This document shows, piece by piece, positions 36,835 to 47,770 of a stretch of 64,000 nt of DNA (within the stretch, counting starts at the first letter, position 1; each line of letters begins with the position of its first letter). This DNA is from Isoetes taiwanensis (taxonomy: Eukaryota; Streptophyta; Lycopodiopsida; Isoetales; Isoetaceae). The stretch is taken from the NCBI GenBank assembly GCA_021234155.1, contig JAJEKV010000052.1, positions 617,933-681,932 on the forward strand, in the 5' to 3' direction. The position numbers were made by a program, and so were the translations under genes. The notes under the pieces were generated by a model. The model saw only the letters and a program-made list of their open reading frames with translations. It had not been told where the DNA came from and did not search any database.

Positions 36835-37446
36835 GGGGCTAGAAGTTTCTAACACTTGGCTAAACTAAATGGTTTTTCTCCATCTCAGTTTCTTGCTTTT
36901 GGCTAAACTTTCACAAAATGGAGAGCCATCACGCTATAGTAATTTAAAAAAATCCAAGCACTTTGGCAAAGGCATTGCATTTATTGTAGATACATAAATC
37001 AAGACACAAACATACATAAACATGTTCAAAAACCTAAAAAAAGAAGGGACTACATTGTTTCTTTTCCTCGAATGCTTCAAACTTTGTACTTGGAACAAGA
37101 AAGAAAGTGGAGAAAAAAGAAAAATATAAACCCTATTTGAAAGTTCTTAAAGTTAGTACATACATTGGTGTTGAATTTCCGGCTAATCTATCCATTTTTC
37201 CAAGCCCACTCTATCTTAGGTTTAGCTAATCGATGACCTGATGGATATGCCTGGAGGTAAAGGTTTGGCTATTCAACCTAAGAACTCACTAAGTGAGTCC
37301 AATTTTTTTTCTTTGGCAGAAAAAAAAATTGGACTAAAATTTTATTTTTTTTTGGGCATGTTTTCCATTTACTTTGTGTCGTTTTTCTTGGTAAAACTAC
37401 TACAAAATAGCCATTTGGCTAACCTTAGCCGTTATTTTATTCCATG
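36835..37446. mobile_element. hAT-like non-autonomous element, truncated copy
   Basis: This segment aligns over most of its length with the complete element at 51063-51831. Shared blocks include AGTTTCTA.CACTTGGCTAA near the left, CATGTTCAAAA, CCATTTTT.CAAGCCCA and, at the right end, ATAGCCATTTGGCTAA then TTATTCCATG. It carries the same GGCTAA/TTAGCC subterminal motifs. The left terminus is missing: sequence left of 36835 is unrelated and has no CATGGAATAA end. It is therefore a 5'-truncated family member. Confidence 0.8.
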
Positions 37447-38990
37447 AAGCGAATGTTCTGCAGCATTGTGGCGTGGCCATGCAGAAGAGCCGTTAGAACT
37501 GGAGCTCTTAGAGCTGGAGTCGTGCCCAACCCTGATGTTCCCAAAAGCTACGGATGTAGTCTACTCAGAAATGTCAACCATCACATTGTCAGAGAAGGTC
37601 TTCTTACTAATCATGTTGTGGCTGGACCAAGGGCAATCAAAATAAATCTCCATAAGCTTCTTGGATCCTTAGATGGCGTAGAACTCAAATGTGCCTTCAG
37701 TGCCACTGGGGGAGTCTTCATGGCCAGAGGTAGCTATCTCATTGCAGAACCGTTGCTTTTGGTCTCCACGCTGTTCACAGTGCTCAGCTCCTAGTTCATC
37801 TTTTGGAGCTCCTATTTGACAACCATATCTCATGCACTAAGCTAATATGGTTCTGTTGATGGGTGGCAGGACCTCGATGTCAATACGCGTGCTTATGAAA
37901 GCAACATCTAGATATTGAGGGCTCCCGTATTTAGAGTACGGAATGTGATATTTTCGACTGGCCACCCGTTATCAGCTAAGTAGTATGTTTTTGGCCACCC
38001 TTCGAACGCAGATGTCCATACCCTAAGTGCATCCCCTGCCCGGGGGATCCACCTTCTTTGTAAGGGATATGCCACCTGCGTGCATAGGGTAGCCGAAAAA
38101 CCCCTAGTATACGTGTTTTTGATAAGCAAATTTGACCCCTTTCCGTATGGTTTTACAACTAGAAGAAGACCCCAAAATCCCTATGACATTGACCCCTGTA
38201 CATTTTATACGCTGTACGTTTATACGGAAAAAGGTAAAAAATCGCCCCTTCCCACTGATGCACGTGGTTTTGACAGGTTTCACAAGGTGACGCTCCCTTG
38301 ATCCCCCGTGTATTTCTGGCCCAAAAGTGGTATTTCTGGCAAGCGTGAAACTGCGCGGCGGAGTTGAAAACTTTGGTCAGATCATTCTTGCAACTTCGTG
38401 GATGGCTTGAACTACTTCAAAAGCATTTCTAATCAGTTTGCCTAGCCTCTTTAACGCTGGTTTGATGAAGAAAAAGTGATTTAATCTCAGACAGAGATGG
38501 ATCAATCCAAAAATGCCCCCAAACAGTTGTTTCTGATCTTAAAACTGCGAAGTGTACAGTGGATGATAATAGATAGCTAGAAATACCACAAAAAAAAGGC
38601 TGAAAATACCACATCTTGGACTTTGAATACGGTGGTCCCTAGATATTGTCTCGGAGTTAGTAAAAAAGAAGATTTTTTTCAAGGTTCACTAGAGATCAAC
38701 TAGTTTGTGAAGCACCACGAGCAAATGACATAAGCAAGGTATATGCTTTGCTTATATGGGAAGAGATGAGGATTGTTTATGTAGAAACGAAGGTTTGGAG
38801 AAAATGGTAAGACAAGTTACGAGATAAAATTATCCTAAGAAACTTATATTACAAAAAGACCCCACCTGGGCGTTTTCTCGACGGCCCAAAATTCCAGTAA
38901 TCATCCACGTTTACTTATTCATACGACGGGGTCTTGAAGTTGAAAGCTATAAGAATACCCAAGGCGAGGCACTCGGATATCTTTGCTGCC
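37447..38990. other. No supported gene; repeat copy 2 inside
   Basis: An open plus-strand frame at 37447-37794 has no recognisable domain. About 38030-38190 is the second copy of the repeat described at 27630. About 38700-38990 is the likely promoter and leader of the transporter gene, though no strong TATA box is evident. Confidence 0.4.
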
Positions 38991-41597
38991 ATGAGTGTAG
39001 AGGAAGAACGGTCTGATTTATCAGACGCCCACTCCAGTCAGACTACCTCCGCAAACCACAACAAGGTTAAGTTATATACCCAGGATTCCTTTTCCCATAT
39101 AAACATTCATACAGTTAGATTTCATCCTGTTAACATAAATCCTCTCTTCATCGCAGGGCTCCATATACAAGATCTGGAGCGATGTCAGTGCGTTAAATGC
39201 TTCATTTGCAAGCAAATGGTGGTATTCCGCGGTCCACAACATAACTGCTATTATCGGAGCAGGCGTTTTATCCCTGCCAGCAGCTATGGTGTTTTTGACA
39301 TGGTAACTTACTCAAAGAAGCTTGCCATCTTAGTGTTTTATGTCTTTTAGTAACTTTCTGTCGTAATTGCACTCTGTTCAGGAAATCTGGTATTTTTATA
39401 TTAGCTCTGTTATGGTTGATAAGTCTGATGACGTTGTGGCAAATGATACAAATGCATGAAGACAAGCAAGGAAAGCGTTTTGATCGATACCATGAACTGG
39501 GCCAGCATTTGTTTGGCAGACGATTAGGGCTCTGGATTATCGTTCCCTTGCAGCTCCTGACAGAAATTGGAGTGGACACAGTGTACGTTCTAACAGCAGC
39601 AAAATCTATGAACAGGATACATGTAAGTGGAGTCATATATGAATCCAATAATACTAGTTTTAGCCCTGACAAGCCGGAATGACGCTCTAACCTCTACAGG
39701 GAAAACTATCCGTTGGGAAGGCAATTTGGGTTTTTGGGTCTATCCAGCTATTACTCAGCCAGTTCCACCAGTTGACATCTATCACATGGATTTCTATCTC
39801 TGCTACAATCACTGCCATTGGGTAATTTGTTTTCCTTTGTCTTTTGCTTGTGTTTCCTACTACATAATATTTTTTACCCTTCTCCAGTAGCACACTGATA
39901 TCTGGCATCCCCTTACTCAATATAGATGCCAACTCACCATTGTAGTCATAGCATGAGTTGACAAAAAAAACAAAAAAAAAAAGGGCCAAAAACAAAAACA
40001 AAAACAAAAACAAAAACAAAAACAAAAACAAACCATCGCTTTAGTTGCTTGGAATCTAAGGTATTCTCGAACGAATTTGGGACCCAACTCTTGCATACGG
40101 TTTCTTCGTTGACTTGGCTCATCGAAATTTCTTACAAAACGAAGTGCAATATAATATAATTTCTTTCTTTTTTTTATACAAATGCCATAGGTATTCTACC
40201 ATTGCGTGGTCCACAACACTTAAGGCAGGGATCGATGGACAAAAATCTGACGGGGTTAGTTATGATTTCCCAAATATGAGAATGGCCGACTCTGTCTTCG
40301 GAATATTCGAAGCTATCGGTCAAATGGCATTTGCCACAGCAGGACACAATGTGGTTTTAGAGATCCAAGCTACCATGCCATCTACTAGGCAGGTGCCATC
40401 AAAGATAGCCATGTGGCGTGGTGTTCTAGTAGCTTATGCAGTGACCGCACTGTGTTATTTTCCATGTGCATCTATTGGTTATTGGTTTTATGGAAATCAA
40501 CAAAATGACAAAAATCTAAATTGGGTTTTTGATACTACTAAATCTAATCATCCTAGACACGACAACTTAGCGCTTGCTCTAAAAGGTTCACCACCATATG
40601 TTTTTATAGTCAACCTGCTGGTGGTGCTTCATATGTTTGGCAGCTATCAGGTTTGCAACTATCTCTACTCTCTCTGTATCATGTTCACAAGCTATAAGAG
40701 TACTTACCAATTCTCCCCATGTCAGCAGATCTATGCAATGCCCTTATTTGATCAAGTAGAGATTTTCTTAAATCGCAAATTTGGGATTAAACCCAACTTT
40801 AGAAGTCGTATCCCCGTCCGATCCCTCTACGTAGGTAAGCCTACTTGTCTATATCATTGTTCCAATTAAAATCCTTCAAAATTTGACTAGTCGCTTCTCT
40901 TCAGTTTTTACTTGTGTTCTTGCACAAATATTACCTTTCTTTGGAGACTTGCAAGCATTTTTTGGAGGTTTAGCCATTGTTCCTACCACTTTTGTGGTAA
41001 AGCCAAACTTAACCCCTCATTTTATTTTCCTCGTATACTTTAGGTTCTTATTCTTTATTGTCTTGGAGTGTAGCTTCCAGGAATATTATGGCATTTCCAC
41101 CGTAAACCAACGTCATTCAGTCCACCATGGCTTGCAAACATGGTATATTTTTCTTATCATATGCGTTTTTTTTAGAATAAAATATCTTATAGATACATTT
41201 CATTTTATATAACAATGATGAAAGTTTCTTTTTTTCCTTTTTCTTGATATAACAAGGATGAAAGAAATATCCCAAATAAACTCTCATTAATAGGCCCTTT
41301 AACATTGTTTCTTTTTCTTAGCAAAACTACTTATGGCTACTTTTTCAAGGACCAAATATAAGAGAGATTTCTATTGATGGTTAATAAGTCTAACTTAAAA
41401 ATATTTCATGACTTCTTAATGACATAGTTTATACATTCTATATTGATATTTTCCAATTGATACTAATATAATAGTAAACAATTGTGTGATAGGTTGCTAT
41501 TGTGATTGGTAGTATCGTAACAATCACATCCTCCACTGGTGCTATGAGAAACATTATCGTGAAGCTGATTAAACATAAATATAAATTATTCAGTTGA
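38991..41597 (+). CDS. LHT-like amino acid transporter
   Basis: Proton-coupled amino acid permease of the AAAP family, lysine/histidine transporter group, acting in the plasma membrane with about eleven helices. Nine exons: 38991-39065, 39157-39302, 39382-39622, 39700-39821, 40191-40650, 40729-40834, 40905-40996, 41074-41142 and 41493-41597. All junctions are GT-AG, phases agree, and the sum is 1,416 nt or 471 residues (Arabidopsis LHT1 is about 446). Visible hallmarks: [20 protein letters not shown] in helix 1, [25 protein letters not shown] at 246-259, [32 protein letters not shown] and the C-terminal KLFS. The start ATG gives a short hydrophilic N terminus, as in relatives. Introns are small (70-91 bp) except two of about 350-370 bp. 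No defect is seen. It is the only intact gene here. Confidence 0.95.
39987..40030. repeat. (AAAAAC)n microsatellite in intron 4
   Basis: About seven AAAAAC units following an A-rich tract, inside the 369-bp fourth intron of the transporter gene. Its length is likely polymorphic. Confidence 0.95.
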
Positions 41598-42489
41598 TTG
41601 AATATGCATAGCCTATATTCAGTATTGAGACTACATTCATATAATACCATATATATACAAGTATTTGTACTATGAGGGAGTGTGCGATATCGAATGTACA
41701 TACATAGGTTTTTCAAGAATCTATTAGGATTCTCCATGAGACTGCCAGTATTCTTTAAGATTATACAAAGATTCATTTCAAAGCACACACAATGGGAATG
41801 ATATACCTAGATATAGTGTATCAAGTCGACTAGTCATTTTTTATCAAAATTTATGTATGAAGAATTTACAGAGGCTAGTTCGAGATTCCTTAAGATTCTC
41901 TAAGATTATACCCAAGGCCGCCGCGATAAGTTTCTTGTAAAAATAAAAATCCTTCCATGATTCTGCCTTAGGCGTTGAATAGGCCAGAGGGATAAAAAGA
42001 AATCTGGATAAAAAAAATTCTGGAGCTGTGGTTCAAACTTCAAGCTAAAATCCGATCACACAATGGCTTTAGGCATTTAATTTCAATGGCTTTAAGCATT
42101 TAATTTCAATGGCTTTCTAATCAGGAAAATCAAAGTTTACAATTTTTTAATATCTCATTTTCTTTGCCACCTCATCACAAAATAAGATTGGGCGCAATTA
42201 GTCGCACCCTAGCCTACGGTCTAAACAAAATCAATGTTTTTTTTTCAACCTTTTCTTTTTTTTTTTATGTTTTCCCCCAAGTCTAGTTGCCACATCACTA
42301 AAGATCATTAAATACTTTTGCCACCTCATCACGTGGCAATAATTTCAATACCTTCAATGTCAAATCATTGCCTAGCATTAATTGCAGTCAAGATACGTGG
42401 CAACCTATAAGCCATTTAGACCACGGGCATTAAATGCAACTCCATATACCGACGGCTCGGATTGAACACCTAAATCTAACGGTCTAAAA
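41598..42489. other. 3' flank of the transporter; no further gene
   Basis: AT-rich, with likely 3' untranslated sequence after the stop at 41595. No canonical AATAAA is seen close by. A short direct triplication of CAATGGCTTTAGGCATTTAA-like units lies at about 42060-42116. Confidence 0.5.
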
Positions 42490-42514
42490 TAAAAGCCCCA
42501 AATAAAGGGGCTTT
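42490..42514. repeat. AAAAGCCCC hairpin
   Basis: AAAAGCCCC-AAATAAA-GGGGCTTTT forms a 9-bp perfect stem. It is 35 bp upstream of the larger inverted repeat at 42550. Confidence 0.85.
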
Positions 42515-42549
42515 TGATCTGGGCCGTCCATCCGGCACGTTCGAAACCA

Positions 42550-42658
42550 AGCTGGCCCCTTATAAGTAGAGATTTGGGTGGCGCAATGTGGGTCGTCCAG
42601 ATCTAAGATCGACGGCCAACGTGGCGACACCCAAATCTCTACTTATAAGGGGGCAGCT
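42550..42658. repeat. 30-bp inverted repeat (hairpin or miniature element)
   Basis: The left arm AGCTGGCCCC...AGATTTGGGT (42550-42580) is matched by the right arm ACCCAAATCT...GGGGGCAGCT (42629-42658) with one or two mismatches around a loop of about 48 bp. The size fits a microRNA-like foldback or the ends of a very small MITE. Confidence 0.8.
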
Positions 42659-42659
42659 T

Positions 42660-43689
42660 ATATGATTGTATATATATAACTGATATTGGCATGACCATAA
42701 TATTGGCCCCCCTTTCTTTGCTTTTCCTCTAAGTTTTCTCCTAAAAGATAGCAAGCACTTTGGCTAGCAAGCAAAGGCTATGTACATGATATCTCGTCAA
42801 ATCCACCTAAAACATCTAAGGATAGCCTTTATCCTTCTTATGTAATGCAGTTTATAATTTTTGTTCGCGTTCCTGAGCCGCAATCTAAAATGGTAATGAC
42901 ACCTGGAATTTAGATCAGAGAAAGAGCTTCAACGGCGACAGCTGCTTCACCTACGAATTGGAGATGGCTGGCCTGGAGGTTAGATATGTGGTGGGCAAGA
43001 AAAGGCCCAGCTGAGCTCTAGCTATGGTGTCGGATCAGGCAGAATAGTAGAAGCCACAAGAAAGAACTGCTTGTGTTTAGGTAAACTTTGCTTCCAAGCA
43101 AAGCTTCAGACAACGACGATGGGTTTTTGGGTACTCCTAGCTCCGGCTGCTGTGGCTATGGCAACGCCGTCTTCTACGCTGTCGCCTTCTGCCTCTTTTA
43201 TGATCTTCTGCTGCTTCTATTCGTTTCTGCTTATATGGAGCTTTGGAGCAAGAAGAAGCAAGGGCCGCCATAGCCAAGACAAGCTCGGCATAGGGCCGCC
43301 ATAGCCATAGCTAAGCTCGGCATAGCCAAGCCAAGCCAAGCTTCTATGGGCCGCAATAGCCAAGCCAATCTGAGATGTAGGTACTTGGAGATGTAGCTGG
43401 GAACCGCATTTCAGGTGCGTTTTCACTGTGGCGACAATGTGTTATATAGGAGATTGGCTCCTGATTTGCGCTTTGCAGAGGCAATATCTGTGGAATCCAA
43501 CTCCTCTGGTGAAAGTTAATTCAAAAGCTTTTGCAGAATTGTCTGGTTCCACCACTCCGATTTCCGCAATGCCATGTACCAGACAACCCTGTTTTCTGAG
43601 GAAAATATGCAGAAAATGTTGCGCACAGTTTGACCGACTCGTCCATTGTGAACTCTGATCCCAAGTTTTCTGTAAGCAATCACAATAAC
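42660..43689. other. No recognised gene; CCATAGC/AAGCC-rich patch
   Basis: A plus-strand frame at about 43088-43273 (GYGNAVFYAVAFCLFYDLLL) is open but short and not recognised. At 43256-43370 the units GCCGCCATAGCC and AAGCTCGGCATAG are repeated several times. Confidence 0.35.
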
Positions 43690-44130
43690 CCCAAATTTTG
43701 CTCAATGTGTAGTTTTTTGCTGTTGTTTCTGCAAAAAAACAACATTTAAAGACCACCCATAGTATTGTTCCGAAAATGCTAGAAATAACGTGTAGTTTTT
43801 TAATAAAAAGTCTATGCATAGAAAATTGATAGTTCTGTTAATAAAATTCAATGTGTTGTTTTTGGGTGTTGTTTTTGCTAAAAATAATGTATGGTTTAAC
43901 AGAATATCCACATGTGGTTTTTTTAAGTAGTAGTTGTTTTTACTAAAAATATATGTGGCTTAATAGAATATCCACGTGGATAGTAGTTATTTTCAAGTGT
44001 TGTTTTAACTAAATAATAACATGTGGTTTAAGGAAATATCTATATGTGGTTTTTTAAAATAGTTGTTTTTAAATGTGGCGCTTTTCAAATAAAGACACAT
44101 AGTTTTAAAGAACTACATGTTGTTTTCATG
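43690..44130. repeat. TGTGGTTTTTT degenerate array, plus orientation
   Basis: About ten loose units such as GTGTAGTTTTTT, GTGTTGTTTTTG, ATGTGGTTTTTTT and AATGTGGCGCTTTT occur at intervals of roughly 25-50 bp, often separated by TAACAGAATATCCAC. It starts with AACCCCAAATTTTGCTC. Its mirror image lies at 47455-47770. Confidence 0.7.
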
Positions 44131-44231
44131 TATATTCCAAAATAAAAAAGCATTATTTTAGCTAATTAGATATCAACACGTGGCACTTTAAAAAAAAAAG
44201 TTTTTTTTTTTTGTTTTTTTTTTCATAGCCT

Positions 44232-44250
44232 TTTGGGAGTCGAACCCAAA
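44232..44250 (-). repeat. tRNA-like T-arm (B box), minus strand
   Basis: On the minus strand TTTGGGTTCGACTCCCAAA is a 5-6 bp T stem with a consensus B box. A T/A-rich run lies on its downstream side. No complete tRNA fold is present. Confidence 0.55.
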
Positions 44251-46039
44251 CAAGTCCATAAGGCATTATTAAATTGCAATCCACACATTCTATCATTACA
44301 TTAAAACATTATTATGTTTAAAATACTACAGCAATGGTCAATGGTTAAGGTTTAAAACAATTAAATAAATGTTTATGGTTCACAACATTATTGTCTATCT
44401 AGTTCTCATAGCAAATCAGTTAAAACAGTACTCCTTCCCAATTTTATAGAAATGTCTACAAGTTCTTTTTTATCAGATTTTGTATTGAAGATCAGATAGC
44501 ATAGTATTTAGCTCATAGATCAAATATGCTTCTAGAGCTGAAAGGTCATCTGCTTTCTTGAATGCTCCATCAGGAGCCATTCCTTCCACCAGACTGCGCT
44601 ATCCTTTCCGGATCTATGCAAGCCCTAACCTGTCATACACAGCAGAATCTTAGTTCTCCAAGAAAACTTTGGCAAAACAGGAAAACAAAAATAAGGTTAC
44701 CTGACAAGCACAAGCAGGTAGGGCTTTGGCTATGAGGCCTTGGCAATCATTTTTCTCTCGGCTAAACACACGGACAAGAATATGCATACAAAAATATAAG
44801 TCTGAAAAAGAATAACAAGGTAAATATCAGAGGTAATAGAGATCAATTGATTCTTACCTGACATTGCCAACTCTGTTATGCGCAATAACTTAAGTTTTTG
44901 CAAGCCTGGTTATGCTTGCTCAAAAGAAGCCAAAGACAAACTTGCCTGCAAAGTACACATCAAGATTTTCGCTGGTTCCGGCTGATAAAAACCCCTGGTT
45001 GAGCAAATAAAATTAGAACACAGACTAGGCATAAATCCAGAGCAAAACGGTCTGCAACAGAACCTCCGGCTTCCTGCTTTTTTGCCTCGAGCTGGACAAT
45101 AACTCCTCTTACCTGTTGAAGAAGCAGCTTTAGGGCCGTTAAAGCGGTCGATGAGGTCGTGAAGAAAACCGCCATTCGCCTTAGCACAGCATTCGCCATT
45201 CCAGCCATTTGCCTTAGCACAGCATTCGAGCCATTCGCACAGCGTTGAACCTGATGCAAGCACTGACCTAAAGCTGGCGAAGAGGATCCGGAACAAAATG
45301 AAGCCAAATATTGAAAATGGAATAGCCCATCTGAATCGAACCATATCCTGAAGTAGCTGTGAGCCAAAATCTAGCCCAACACCAAGCAGAGAATGAAAAT
45401 AATGCAAAAAGATCAAAATTTATGCCCGAAATTGTAAATCGCTGCGTGCCTTCGCCGTTTTGAACTGTTTGAGCCGCCATTCGCCATAGCTGGAGCCATT
45501 CACCATAGCTAGGCGCAATAGTGGAATAGCTGGGTGCAAGAGAGGGCGGTCAATCGCCATAGCTCGAGCGGAATAGTCCCGTTAAGGCGGGAATAGTTTC
45601 CATGGTGGGTTAAGGCGGGGATAGTCCCATTAAGGCGGTTGAGGTGGAGGCGGGAAAAGTCCCGTTAATTTGAACAAGCAATAGAATGATAGGACTGGAT
45701 CAAAATCCAGGCCGTCCATTTTGGCATTAATCTCGGCCATTGAGTACATAGATTTCTATATAAATGATATTTATTAGATAATATTTAAAAATTAAAATGG
45801 CCAATAAACTTTACTAAAGTATTTGTTCGTCAATGACATCAACCAAGGTCCAGATTCCACTACGCCGTCCGTTGCTACAGGGACGAACTGGTGGAGCCAC
45901 GAGTGTCCAATTAATACCATTGTTGGGATTCAGTCGCAGTTTGAAGCCTGGGTGGAAGTTCCCAATGTGGAGCGAGATATCACAAAAATCACAGGTGGGG
46001 GATCTTGCAAGGTGACATTGGCAAATTTTGGGTGACATG
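44251..46039. other. Interior of a possible element; short repeats
   Basis: A minus-strand frame at 45416-44910 is open for 168 codons but contains a repeated CCAKANG (CCAKANGWNGECCAKANGG). This comes from a tandem at 45171-45245, so I do not treat it as a gene. At 45560-45670 the unit AATAGTCCCGTTAAGGCGGG recurs three times in variant forms. Confidence 0.5.
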
Positions 46040-47215
46040 GCACCTAGGCTCCAACATGCCAAGGTGGCAAAAACATGCCACCTAGGCTCAAATATGCCAC
46101 CTAGGCTCCAACATGCTAAGGTGGCTCAACCATGCCACATGGGCTCCAACATGCCAATCTGGCTCAAACACGCCACCTAGGCCTCAACGTACCAAGGTGT
46201 CTCAAACATGCCACCTGGGATCAAATATGCCACCTAGGCTCCAACATGCCACCTTGGCATGTTTAAACCTAGGTGGCATGTTGGAGCCTAGATGGCATGT
46301 TTGAGCCACCTTGGCATATTGGAGGTGGCATGTTTGAGCCACCTTGGTGTGTTGGAGCCTAAGTGGCATGTTGGAGCCCACGTGGCATGTTTGAGCCACC
46401 TTGCCATGTTGCAGCCTAGGTGGCATGTTGGAGCTCGCGTGGCATGTTTGAGCCACCTTGACATGTTTCAGTGTAGATGGCATGTTGGAGCCCGCGTGGC
46501 ATGTTTGAGCCACCTTGGCATGTTTGAACCACCTTGGCATGTTTGAGCCTAGGTGGCATGTTGGAGCCTAGGTGGCACATTTGAGCCACCTTGGCATATT
46601 GGAGCCAAAGTGGCATGTTGTGAGCCACCTTGGCCTGTTGGAGCCTAGGTGGCATGTTTGAGCCACCTTGGCATGTTTGAGCCACATTGGCATGTTGGAG
46701 CCTAGGTGGCATGTTGGAGCCCGCGTGGCATATTTGAGCCACCTTGGCATAGGTGGCATGTTGGAGCCCTCGTGGCACATTTGAGCCACCTTGGCATGTT
46801 GGAGCCAAGGTGGCATGTTGTGAGCCACCTTGGCCTGTTGGAGCCTATAGCTAGGTGGCATGTTTGAGCCACCTTGGCATGTTGGAGCCTAGGTGGCATG
46901 TTGGAGCCCGTGTGGCATATTTGAGCCACATTGGCATGTTGGAGCCTAGGTGACATGTTTGAGCCACCTTGGCTTGTTGGAGCCTAGGTGGCATGTTGGC
47001 ATGTTTGAGCTACCTTGGCATGTTGGAGCCTAGGTGACATGTTTGAGCCATCTTGGCATGTTGGAGCCTAGGTGGCATGTTGGAGCCCACGTGGCATGTT
47101 AGAGCCCACATGGCATGTTTCAGCCACCTTGGCATGTTGGAGTCTAGGTTGCATGTTGGAGCCCATGTGGCATGTTTGAGCCACCTTGGTATGTCGCAGC
47201 CCACGTGCCATGTTA
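46040..47215. repeat. 1.2-kb minisatellite with internal inversion
   Basis: About 20-bp units combine into roughly 40-bp composites of GGCATGTTGGAGCCTAGGT and GGCATGTTTGAGCCACCTT. From 46040 to about 46250 the array is in one orientation (AGGCTCCAACATGCC). From about 46255 to 47215 it is in the opposite one (GGCATGTTGGAGCCT), with the turn near CCACCTTGGCATG at 46247-46262. Several long open frames in this region merely translate the repeat (e.g. LQHAKVAQTCH) and are not genes. Confidence 0.97.
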
Positions 47216-47454
47216 TTAGATTGAGTGTCGCATATTTGAGTCCTTCAAGAAATGCCTATATGATGCCAAACCAGTGTCTATCTTTGGTTCTTCGTATCAT
47301 TGTGTCTTCTACAAGTTGGCAAGTGATGGATGTACACACACACACATGTATGAAGTCAAATCCTAGTGAGTGTGTCAAGCATGCATACATCACTTCTATC
47401 CCGCCATTTTGTGGCAGTAATGGCATGTGGACAACTTGGTCATACATGCATTCT
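47216..47454. other. Short spacer without features
   Basis: Unique-looking sequence with a short (AC)n tract at about 47335-47345; no gene. Confidence 0.5.
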
Positions 47455-47770
47455 TAGAAAACTATAAAAAACCACACCTCAAAAAAACACTACCTTAAAA
47501 AACAACACCTTAAAAAAAAACATCCCTTCAAAAAACTATACCGCCCGAGAAAACAACACATCCTTAAAAAAGAAACTACACCTTCTTAAGAAACCACACA
47601 TTCTTAAAAAAAAAAAACTACGGCTCCCTAAGAAAAACTACAGCACATCCATGAAAAACCACACCTCCATATAACTACGTGTAGGTTTTTTTCAAATCTT
47701 CAAAAAAACAATCCGTGTTTTGTTTTTACTGTTGTTTTCAGCCGTGGACCAAATCTTGGGGTTAGTGTGG
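47455..47770. repeat. AAAAAACCACAC degenerate array, minus orientation
   Basis: Units such as AAAAAACCACACCTC, CCTTAAAAAACAACACC and CTTAAGAAACCACACATTC recur about every 20-30 bp. Read on the minus strand this matches the type of array at 43690-44130, and near its outer end it gives AACCCCAAGATTTGGTCC, close to AACCCCAAATTTTGCTC of the left array. Confidence 0.7.

Noticed and set aside
39687-40031. Minus-strand frame with FLFLFLFLF run
   Set aside because: Antisense of the (AAAAAC)n microsatellite and of transporter exon 4.
44910-45416. 168-codon minus-strand frame with Cys-rich repeats
   Set aside because: Overlaps tandem repeats and a second open frame in the same place; no recognisable domain.
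46200-47204. Several long open frames on both strands rich in CHLGSNMP, LQHAKVAQ and similar
   Set aside because: They translate the minisatellite unit in different frames; no start context, domain or unique sequence.
43690-47770. Precise terminal repeats and target duplication for the proposed 4-kb element
   Set aside because: The outer motifs are similar but I could not find equal flanking direct repeats, so I report only the arrays and the hypothesis.
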